Assembly (NCBI GenBank): GCA_905116865.2
Contig: CAJHNH020000713.1
Span: forward strand, 253,501-317,500
Length of the DNA stretch: 64,000 nucleotides
Reading direction: 5' to 3'
From: Candidula unifasciata
Lineage: Eukaryota; Mollusca; Gastropoda; Stylommatophora; Geomitridae
Shown here: piece by piece, positions 55,640-64,000 of the stretch
Position numbering within the stretch: position 1 is the stretch's first letter
Layout: every line of letters begins with the position of its first letter
Made by a program: the position numbers and the translations under genes
Notes under the pieces: generated by a model
Databases searched by the model: none
The model's input: only the letters and a program-made list of their open reading frames with translations
Told to the model about the DNA's origin: nothing

Positions 55640-56230
55640 GATTTAAATACATCATCATCATGTAGCAGGTTCTTTGCAGAACGCCGTTCTCATCACGGTC
55701 TGCCTGAAAGAAACTCAGTCTCTCACCAGCTCTCCCACTACGTGAACTTTCATATTCAAGGAGTCACTTATATCCTGTGCCCATCTTCGTGTTGGTCAGT
55801 AACTGACACTCCTTCCTGGCACCATGCCTTTTGCTATTATTTTTTCCAATTCGCCATGGCGCTTGATATAGCCAAAACATTTCAGCTTCCGAGACAAGAT
55901 GCTGTTTATCAGCCAATCTTCCTTGATGTTCAGATCTTTTAAAATGTCAGTATTTCTTCTCTTCTTTGTCCGTGGTATTCTGAGAATCTTTGTATAGCAC
56001 TTCTGCTCAAAAGCCACTATTTTCTTTTTAAATAACTGAGAAATATTCCACGACACATCCATATGTAGCTACATCGAAGATGCATGCTCTCAAAACTTTA
56101 ATTTTGATTTCCTTGCTGGTGCTTAACCAAAAATGTTAATAATGTTTAATCTTTGCATTGCTATGGCCATTCTCCTTTTAATTTCTGTCAAACAGTCGCC
56201 ACTGCTATCTATTATAGAGCCTAGTTAATC
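55640..56230 (-). mobile_element. 5'-truncated LINE 3' end with (ATG)n tail
   Basis: The minus-strand frame 55,796-56,062 encodes VAFEQKCYTKILRIPRTKKR, RRNTDILKDLNI, then LSRKLKCFGYIKRHGELEKI. This is the post-RT region of an endonuclease-RT LINE. It continues, frameshifted, to RAGERLSFFQADRDEN-like sequence and a CATGATGATGATG tail near 55,648-55,660. Distinct from the LINE at 20.3 kb. No RT catalytic core. Confidence 0.8.
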
Positions 56231-56234
56231 AAAG

Positions 56235-56425
56235 TTATCAAAATACAATTTTTACATTTAATGGGCGGCATTTATCAAAATATATTTTTTTTTACATTTG
56301 AGGGGCGGTATTTATCAAACTACATTTTTTTTTACATTTCAGGGGCGGTATTTGTCAAAATACAATTTTAAAATTTAAGGGGCGGCATTTGTCAAAAACA
56401 ATTTTAACGTTTAAGGGGCGGCCTT
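56235..56425. repeat. ~46-bp tandem repeat, 4-5 units
   Basis: Units centre on TTTAAGGGGCGGCATTTATC then AAAATACAATTTTTACA; the T-run length varies. Confidence 0.85.
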
Positions 56426-56664
56426 TCGAAGACTTGCATCACACTGACGGTCTTGGTGATAATTAGATGACTGATAGGACTAGGCAAAGTATTGTCTGGC
56501 CATGGGCTACAGGACCGCTTGGGTATTACTGTAGGAGGTCTTGGCACACGGGACTCTGGCTAAGTTGCAACAGGCCTAGCAAGCCAGCAAGTATTTTATT
56601 ATGGCTGAAGATGATTTCATTGAGATGCAAACAGAAACATATATCCTCGTCGACACTCAAAGCG

Positions 56665-56800
56665 GTAAAAGGAGAAAAAAAAAAAGAAGAAAAGAAGAAG
56701 AAGAAGAAGAAGAAGAAGAAGAAGAAGAAGAAGAAGAAGAAGAAGAAGAAGAAGAAGAAAAAGAAGAAGAAGAAGAAGATGATGATGATGATGATGATGA
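56665..56800. repeat. (AAG)n then (ATG)n array
   Basis: Plus-strand AAG run of about 35 units followed by GAT units. The polylysine/polyglutamate frames are artefacts. Confidence 0.95.
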
Positions 56801-56869
56801 TGACGACGATTGTGGTGGTGGTGGTGGGTGGTAATGATGATGATTCTAATACAGATGTTAATTATTGAT

Positions 56870-58105
56870 CGACTTCATGGAAATCAAGGACAATGCCACG
56901 TGTATGGTTGGACACATAAAACAAATCGCGTGAGAAAATTAGGGCAGTGAATTATCAAATAATCCTCTTAGTTCTCATCTGCCCTTGGTATTCTATAACA
57001 CACCACTGCTTAATAGCAAACATGAAGTAAGCAAGGCAAGAACAGGGCTGTGCCATAAAAGCGCCTTAATTTGGGACATCCGTGAGCCAAAAATAAAACA
57101 ACAGCCTTGGGCAATGGGCGTAGACAGAAAGTACATTGCGTAGATAAATCTGCAGTTATCACGTTATGTAGTGGGATCAGTTGCGATACAAGCCTATGAG
57201 ACACGGAACACTCCCGTTTTGATAACAAAATCTACGATCTAGTGGCTTCATTGCATCTGCCAACAGATGGTAGTCCTAGATAGTTGTTGCGTCAACACTT
57301 TTCTACGAAAGCAATGTTCTTCATTGTGAATTTGAAGAACGAAGACGCAGATAACAGTTTGCACAATTTTATTGCCTGGCATATTTCGCTGTATCTCGTC
57401 AGGTGTATACTATACTAAAAAAATAATTAAAAATTAAGAAAATAAATAAATCCTTTGAACTGAAACAGCAACTCGACTACATTTTTTTAACTGTCTGTTG
57501 TTACCAGGGTTAGCGCAAGGTGAAGAGCATGTCTTTTGGTTTGTATAATTTTGGACTGAACCGGTTTATCGCGGTCGCTTCCACAAATCTCAAAAATCTA
57601 CGGTTGGCTAAAGTTGGCTTTTCTATCTAACTGTGCGTGTACTTTAGACTAATACTCTAAGTCTGAAGAGGTGAAAACAGTGCAACTATGGAACAGAATT
57701 AGTTAATTTACCAATTAGGATAGAATGGATTGGAGTAAAAGAAAAATGGCGCAGAAGAAACTAAGAAATGTACACCCGCATAAAGAAAATAATAAACGGA
57801 TAATGAGCTGCTCGGTATTTATAGCGTTAAACATCATAATTGTTCTAAAAGAACGGAAATGGAGGGTATGGTTTCTTAGAAGAAGGAGCAGCTGTAGACC
57901 AGCGCGACGGTTGACATACATAATATACATGACGCAGTGGGTTTTAATGTTCGCGGAGCAGGTGAATTGGAAGGGAAATAGATGTGAAGCCTGCATTGAT
58001 AAAAGCAACGTTCTGTAAAGAGCTTGCTCCATCATAATGATAAAATAATGTAGAAATTAAAGAATTAGGAAATTCATTTTTAGCTGAGACAGGCAATGTA
58101 TGACA
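56870..58105. other. No recognisable gene
   Basis: About 1.2 kb with no repeat family I know. A short block at 57,355-57,410 (TTTGCACAATTTTATTGCCT, TGTATCTCGTCAG) resembles 19,876-19,920. A 97-codon plus frame (57,725-58,018) and a 106-codon minus frame overlap each other and have no known motif. Confidence 0.4.
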
Positions 58106-58110
58106 CCACT

Positions 58111-58305
58111 CAGTGCCCGGCTCGCTAGCGCAGTTGGCTAAACCGGACTTCGCCGCGACAGGGTGACGAAACTCCTTGTGGTCCGGGTTCACGCTCGGGG
58201 TTAGGCAGAAAACAACACCTCTACGGTACCTATCATGGAATCAAGGCCGAAGGGTTGCGATATCTATAATACCGAGGGTTAACAAATCATGGCTTAGGAA
58301 TACTT
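58111..58305 (+). mobile_element. SINE family B, copy 3
   Basis: CCCGGCTCGCTAGCGCAGTT, GGTGACGAAACTCCTTGTGG, GTCCGGGTTCACGCTCGGGG and CATGGAATCAAGGCCGAAGG, directly followed by the ATCT array. Confidence 0.87.
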
Positions 58306-58307
58306 AA

Positions 58308-58583
<276 letters not shown>

Positions 58584-58589
58584 GCATTA

Positions 58590-59030
58590 ATCCATCCATA
58601 ATCCACTTATACACGTTTGTCTCTTTATTTCCCCAAATGCGTGTATCTCCTGCGCCTGACTGTCTATCTGTGGGTCATTTGATTCTGTGTCTGTCTATTC
58701 TCCCACCAAAATGCCTTATCATTCTGTCTGGAAGTTACTTTTATCACTCATGCCTTAAGCGACTCGAAAACTCCGACCGTCCCCGAATCAAAGATTGGGT
58801 ATAACGACGGCACGCAAGGGAGATTAGCCAGGGCTGCTGTGTTTTTCATTAGACCATCTCATAAACGCGACAGCTCGGGTTTGTGATGTTGTTACTAGTC
58901 ACGCAATAGTGCCGAGCGGTATTGGCTTTTTCCTTATTCTATATGTCTCTTGTTTTTCTGTTTGCAACCAAAACTAACAATGATTCTTTCTATATACTAA
59001 TTACTACTTGTACGCGGGGGGGGGGGGGGG
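58590..59030. other. No recognisable gene
   Basis: Ends in a poly-G tract of about 19 nt near 59,016-59,032. Confidence 0.4.
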
Positions 59031-59033
59031 GGC

Positions 59034-59605
59034 TGCGTGCGTGGTCTAGAGGCATGGTGTCTGCCTCGATTGCTAGAGGTAACTCTGTTGCACCGTCAAG
59101 GATCTTGAAATACTTTTTAATTAATATATCCAGTTTCGTCCTTTTTAGGCCGAATTTTTTTGTTAGTTGAAGCTTTTGCCAGGGGCCGCAATATAGGCAG
59201 GCCATAAATATGGCCTATTGTCTAAACGCGGTTTCTGGGACCTCTCCACGGCGATCCTTATCCACATGGTGGCACTTTGTGTCATCGGGTGTTTATCGCT
59301 TGTGTGATGTCCTAGTGGGGTAGAAAGTCAGTCAGTCAGTCAAATACTTTGGGTAGGTTTTTTAACTCCAAATTTTACTCAGGCGGCTCTGTTAAGCTAC
59401 TTTTTTCGATATCCAACTGCCAGGGAATTTTTTACGAGCGCAAAAATGCACACGGGCGTTCGATCTCACTACCCAGAGACCAGGGGGAATTACTCAAAGT
59501 CTAAGACCACGTGAAAAAAAATCCTAGCCCTTACCAGGGATTGAACCCGGAACCTCTAGTAATCAAGACGAACACCATGCCTCGAGACTACGCAGTCTTC
59601 CCCCC
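59034..59605 (-). mobile_element. SINE family F copy split by a family A insertion
   Basis: Right part 59,342-59,600: AAATACTTTGGGTAGG, CAACTGCCAGGGAATTTTTT, GATCTCACTACCCAGAGACC and GATTGAACCCGGAACCTC. Left part 59,085-59,116: ACCGTCAAGGATCTTGAAAT. A piece of F head in plus orientation (GTGGTCTAGAGGCATGGTGT) sits at 59,040-59,085, so the locus was also rearranged. Confidence 0.7.
59117..59341 (-). mobile_element. Family A repeat, copy 11, inserted in SINE F
   Basis: Minus-strand copy from a GACTGACTGACT start at its right end to the hairpin (TTCGTCCT at 59,135-59,142, AGGCCGAA after a 4-nt loop) and an AT-rich tail at its left end. AAATACTTT occurs on both sides (59,108-59,116 and 59,342-59,350): a 9-bp target duplication. 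Confidence 0.85.
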
Positions 59606-59609
59606 CCCC

Positions 59610-60095
59610 CCCCCCCCCCTCCCGCCACATTGAATCGTCGTGAGGTGGAGTGCCTTGTTGTTTTCTTCGATCTATCCATGATATTCCTTTTTTTTTTTTT
59701 GCTTGGCTGTTTATTGCTCCTGTCTTACACGAATTTAAAAGTACAGATTAAGACTTTCAACACAAGTTTTTAAAAAAAAAAGAGCTTTCTAAGCAGCAAT
59801 ATTGTGTACAAGGAGATGTTCATTACTTTTGTTAAGCTGCTAATCCATCTCTTTAGAGACCGTCTTTTGCTTAATCCCTGCTATAAGCGTACATACAAAC
59901 CCTTATTGCATCCCGGTATCAAATCTGTGCGTATAATTATTCAGCTTTTGTCTGCACGACGATAAAAAGAAAGGACTGCAGGGGTGGAGAGGGGACGGGA
60001 GCGAGCACTCAGCCCCTTAATACAATTCTAGGGGTCGTGATGTGTACAACCTGTTTAAGTGCGCAATAATAATTAAAAAATATTACTTAGGGAGG
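59610..60095. other. No recognisable gene
   Basis: Poly-C near 59,601-59,619 and a T-run near 59,688-59,700. Otherwise unrecognised. Confidence 0.4.
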
Positions 60096-60099
60096 TGAG

Positions 60100-61095
60100 A
60101 GCAAGCATGTTTCGTGCAAGGAATTCCAGAGAAATTTGACTTGAAAGCTCAGTAAAATGGGGAAGCAGAAAAACGTGCACAAAACAACACAATTAGCGTT
60201 TCGGCCGGGCAGCCTTTTTCAAACATAAGTGAACTACACAAACGTAACAACGAGGAGAGTATGGGGTGACATGAGCAACGTTTAAAAAAATGTGATGTGG
60301 AATAAATGAAATAAAATAAACGATGGTTAAAAAATATAGTCAAAAAAATAATAAACAGTAGTATTGTTAATATAAAATATATTACTGGGGAAAAAAAGAA
60401 ACACAAATGTTAATGATACATAAATGATACTGATAAGCAATAGAATAAAGTAATAATATGAAATAAAAGAAAAGAAAATAATTAACATTTAAAATGTGAT
60501 AAGAGCAGAACTATTTAGATGAAGGTATGTTGAATATTGATAACACCTGGACTAAGACGCCTAGGCTGTGGATGAGGCGATTTTCCAAAGCGAGGCGCGT
60601 AGTATGATCGCCAGAGCAAGATTTTAATGCTGTGACAGATATATCATCTTTAAGTCTGTGGTCAGAGCTATTAAAATGGAGAGGGTTTGGTTTAAGTGTC
60701 TTCTTGTCAATATCGTATAGGTGTTTCCGGAAACGATCAGCTAGCTTCCTGCCCGTTTCCCCAATATATGCCTTGCTGCATCGTTTGCAGTTAATTGCAT
60801 AAATTACGTTGCGGGATTCGCAAGTAAAAGGTTCTCTTATTTGGAAAGAACCATTAGGGAAACTGACCGAAGAAGTCTGGACAACGATTTTTTTTTTAAA
60901 CGTTGCTCACGTCACCCCTTAGAGATCTACATACTCTCCTCTCCTCGTTGTTACGTTTGTGTATGTAGTTTACTTATGTTTGAAAAAGGTTGCCCGGCCG
61001 AAACATTACGTTGTGTTGTTTTGTTCACGTTTTTCTGCTTCCCCATTTCGACGAGCTTTTTAGTCAAATGTCTCTGGAATTCCTTGTATTAGCTT
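60100..61095 (-). mobile_element. Penelope-like element fragment with inverted terminal copies
   Basis: Minus-strand order: GIY-YIG endonuclease frame (60,890-60,511), AT-rich 3' UTR, then a terminal block at about 60,300-60,100. The block contains ACGTTGCTCATGTCACCCC, CTCGTTGTTACGTTTGTG, GGCCGAAACGC and TGGAATTCCTTG. The same block is present in plus orientation at 60,886-61,090. Inverted partial copies at the upstream end are common in Penelope-like elements. The RT domain is absent. Confidence 0.85.
60511..60890 (-). CDS. Penelope-like element GIY-YIG endonuclease domain (fragment)
   Basis: The minus-strand frame is open for about 125 codons to TAG at 60,513-60,511, with no start codon of its own. 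It encodes GSFQIREPFTCESRNVIYAI, then NCKRCSKAYIGETGRKLADR and FRKHLYDI, then LHFNSSDH and LENRLIHSLG. The VIY and YIG strands, the Arg of GETGRKL, the CxxC pair and the Glu in LENRLI are the expected GIY-YIG motifs of PLE proteins. In these elements the domain nicks target DNA for reverse transcription. It is the C-terminal domain only; the open frame upstream is lost where the inverted copy begins. Confidence 0.9.
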
Positions 61096-61129
61096 GACTG
61101 CAGTCACCCCCCTATTTTCACCATGTTTC

Positions 61130-61560
61130 GTGCAGCCGTGACACGCTTCGCTTTGGATGTCGTTGGTGAGGAGCATTCTCCAGGTGATGCCAGTTTGTTG
61201 GAAAACGAACAGGCGGACAGAATGGCTGGCGCTACACAACTTGGTGGAATATTGATGCATGATAAAGCAGACGTGGTTAGGGCCTCACTGGAGAACGTGT
61301 GCACACCTCAGAGGAGCAAATGGATCACCACAGTCTGGTGAGAGTAATGGGGAATGGTAAAGAGATGGTAAAGATAGGAACGGCAAGGCGGACGTGTTAT
61401 CAGAATGGTAATGGCACTATTATTGGAACTCTGCGCTGGCTGCTGAAGATGAGGAATGCAAGGAGTGTTGTAATGCCACCATTAGTATTGGAACTCTGTG
61501 CTGATTGCTAAAGATGGGGATCGATCGCTTATGGGAATACCATGAGTGCTGTCATGTCGG
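61130..61560 (+). mobile_element. Family G retroelement copy
   Basis: The frame encodes ENEQADRMAGATQLGGILMH followed by DKADVVRASLENV, the NExAD segment of RNase H-like domains, better preserved here than at 28.6 kb. It is followed by GAGAGTAATGGGGAATGG, ATTGGAACTCTGCGCTGGCT and GTGCTGTCATGTCGGTTC. Confidence 0.65.
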
Positions 61561-61944
61561 TTCTTGAATCAACTCAACTCTTAATAAAAACAAAAATATA
61601 TTAATATAGTTGTAGTAGATGCTGAATGGCAATAAAATATTTTTAAAAATATGTCTGAAATATTATGAGATACATGAAATAGTTGGTTTGGTTTGTTTTC
61701 CCCCTCAATGGGACCCCGGAACCCACACGGGGAGCGAACCTAATTTCGCTTTCATTTTCTATTTGCAGTCGAACCTTACCCACAAAGAACTGCCGATTGC
61801 TTCTGAGTAGAATAGCTGTTACGAGTGCCCCTATTATAGCTCTTTTTTCGGCTAAACGGGGTATCTGGGAATCTGCATTGTTGGCCTGCCATCCTGATTA
61901 CGTATTTGCTTAGTTCTCAAAATGGTATGATTAACCTTTAACCT

Positions 61945-64000
61945 TTAACATATGTCCAGAGTGGTCAAAGGCAAATGGGGTCTACATTCCCAAAGAGCAG
62001 GACTCGAAGAGTCTTTCCCAATTCAGGCCCATCTCGCTGTTGAATGTCGAGGGTAAGATATTCTTCTCAGTCATGGCTCGCCGGCTCACACAGTATCTGA
62101 TGACTAACAAGTACATAGATACGAGTGTTCAGAAGGGTGGTATCCCAGGCGTTCCTGGGTGCCTTGAACACGCGACCATGATCTGGGAGGCTATCCAGAG
62201 AGCCAAGCATGAGAGAACCGATTTGCACGTTATATGGTTGGACTTAGCCAACGCCTACGGGGCAGTCCCCCATAGGCTACTGTGGCGAGCCCTTCGCATG
62301 TTTCACGTACCGACACAGATCAGTCAAATGGTCGAGCAATATTTCTCCAAGTTCGCTTTGCGCTTCTCTACCTCGACGTTTACCACGAGGTGGACTGAGT
62401 TGCAGATTGGGATAGCTATGGGCTGTACGATCTCACCCATACTGTTTGTCATGGCAATGCAGATCATGTTAGACGGGGCGGCCGGCTACGGACTGGGCCT
62501 TCAAATAGGGGATCACTGGTTGCCGCCATTACGCGCATTTATGGATGACACGACTATTATAACGAGCAGCGAGGAGTCTGCCCGCACGATCCTGGAAAGA
62601 TTGGACGCGGTGGTCCAATGGAGCGGTATGCAGTTCAAACCGCAGAAGTCGAGGAGTCTGTCAATCCATAAGGGCAAGGTGTCGGCGACCAGTTTTACGG
62701 TGGCAAGGAACAAGATCCCTACGGTTCTGGAGGAACCGGTGAAGAGTCTCGGTACGATTCAAAGTTATCTGACAGAGCGGAGGTCCGGCGAATACATGAG
62801 TCACTGGCTACAGGCCTGCTCGCGATCGAGCGATGCAGGCTGATCGGGAAATTCGAGGTATGGTGTCTCCAATTCATGTTGATTCCGAAGCTTCTATGGC
62901 CACTGCTAGTCTACGAGGTGACGATGACTGCAGTGGAAACCATGGAAAGAAAATCAACACAGCCTTAAGAAAGTGGATTGGTGCACCGCCTTGTCTGACC
63001 GACGTGGCTCTGTATTGTAAACAGGCTAAGCTGGTACTTCCGTTCAAGTCTATAACCGAAGAGTTTAAAGTCGGCAAAGTTAGGCTCGCCATGCTTCTGC
63101 GCGAGTCCTCAGACCCAAATGTCATCGCTGTCCAGCCCGCTCTAAAGACTGGTCAGAAGTGGAGAGTCCTCGATGCGATTGAATCTGCTCAGAACGCACT
63201 AATATTGAAGGAGGTAATGGGTTACACACAAACCGACCGTCGAGGCCTAGGGCACGGGAAAGTCAATTGGTGGTCAAAGGCCTCAGCCAAAGAGCGCCGA
63301 GACATGGTGATACAAACGGTGAGGGACAACGAAAACGAGGTTCGGGTCCAGAAAGCAGCCCAACAGTCGCAGCAGGGCCATTGGGTCAGCCTGGAGAGCG
63401 CATTGCCAAGAGTACTCACATGGGGTGAGATCTGGCGGATGACCCCGCTGCGACTGAGCTTTATCGTTCGTTCGGCGTACGATGTATTACCGTCCGGTGT
63501 TAATATGGTTAAATGGTCTGCGACCAACGATCCGACTTGCCCGTTGTGCAAATCAAAGCAAACTCTTGAGCACGTCCTGTCCGCGTGCAGGAAAGCCCTA
63601 GGTCAAGGCCGATATACCTGGCGCCACAAAAAGGTGCTAAAGGAGTTAGCAGCCGTTGTCGACCAGGCTAGAATGAGGGCTAACGCCAGAGCCAGTTCTA
63701 GTATCGCCCCCATTCGTTTCCTCAAGGCTGGGCAGGTTCCAATCGGTAAGGTCAACAAAAACGCATTCGCTCCATCTGTACTAGACTCTGCGAGGGACTG
63801 GTTACTGGCGGTTGATCTGCCAGGCCATGAACGGTATCCCGAGTTGATCCGTAAAACCGGTCTGCGACCGGACATCGTTCTCCATTCTGCGCAAAAACGG
63901 CAACTCATCCTGATTGAGTTGACGGTCCCGTTTGAGTCGCGTATGGAGGAGAATCATTTGTACAAGCTCGAGAAGTACAGTGATTTAGCAGCCGGTTTGA
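61945..64000 (+). mobile_element. 5'-truncated LINE of R2-superfamily type (RT, CCHC, restriction-like endonuclease)
   Basis: Runs off the right edge. Coding starts mid-protein at about 61,945 (VYIPKEQDS, FRPISLL). RT motif A is LDLANAYG at 62,238-62,261, motif B GIAMGCTISP, and motif C FMDD at 62,538-62,549. Two frame changes, near 62,757 and 62,952, move the reading to a third frame that then stays open to 64,000. That frame has a Cys-x2-Cys-x7-His-x4-Cys finger (codons at 63,538, 63,547, 63,571, 63,586) and RPDIV (63,865) with IELTVPFE (63,913 on), the PD-x-E core of the restriction-like endonuclease used by R2, R4, NeSL and HERO-type LINEs for site-selective nicking. FMDD replaces the commoner F/Y-A-DD. 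Upstream DNA-binding fingers are absent, fitting 5' truncation. Clade within the superfamily is undecided. Confidence 0.9.
62040..62843 (+). pseudogene. Reverse transcriptase core of the R2-superfamily LINE, frameshifted
   Basis: The longest uninterrupted piece of the RT (267 codons, plus about 31 open codons upstream to TAA near 61,932). It carries motifs A, B and C in order. The true frame leaves this one near 62,757, so the last ~28 codons are out of frame and the stop at 62,841 is artefactual. No in-frame stop lies inside the motifs, so decay is limited to two 1-nt lesions in the visible part. Confidence 0.85.

Overview
This window is eukaryotic, metazoan DNA: one intact spliceless protein gene in 64 kb, dense tRNA-derived SINEs, decayed DNA transposons and LINEs, and very long micro- and minisatellites. 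The best supported gene is a FAM43-type PID-domain gene. The repeat style (many tRNA-headed SINEs, dG/dC homopolymers, Penelope, R2-type and RTE/CR1-like retroelement relics) suggests a mollusc, perhaps a gastropod. That placement is inference; nothing in the window proves it.

Layout. 1-9.6 kb: interspersed repeats (family A, SINE C, family D, pol-derived family G) and a 30-bp minisatellite at 4.5-5.8 kb. 9.6-11.0 kb: a family G copy blown apart by a 25-bp minisatellite. 12.36-13.48 kb (minus): FAM43A-like gene, with a 28-bp minisatellite about 0.5 kb upstream. 14.8-24.2 kb: nested A, F, D, E and G repeats and LINE 3' ends, including a LINE fragment inside a family A copy with an 11-bp target duplication. 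25.56-26.79 kb: a Tigger/pogo DNA transposon relic. 28.5-29.2 kb: a family G copy with an RNase H-like segment. 29.5-40.1 kb: mostly satellites (AGT, AAG, 23-bp, 25-bp and a 2.2-kb CT-rich array). 41.9-42.8 kb: a mariner relic (DD34D) holding a SINE fragment. 43-51 kb: clustered SINEs and a 2.4-kb trinucleotide array.

The most unusual object is at 51,797-53,269. It lies inside a SINE and is bounded by a 5-bp duplication with one mismatch. It has two LTR-like repeats of about 555 bp in inverted orientation, a short pol fragment between them, and 64 nt of tRNA-Pro, including the CCA end, fused to the second LTR. It looks like an aberrant reverse-transcription product integrated through two U3 ends.

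53.3-64 kb: more SINEs and LINEs, a Penelope-like element with a GIY-YIG endonuclease and inverted terminal copies (60.1-61.1 kb), and, running off the right edge, a LINE with reverse transcriptase, CCHC finger and restriction-like endonuclease of R2-superfamily type.

Repeat family letters A-H are my own labels, assigned from copies within this window. All homology calls are by eye; no database was searched.
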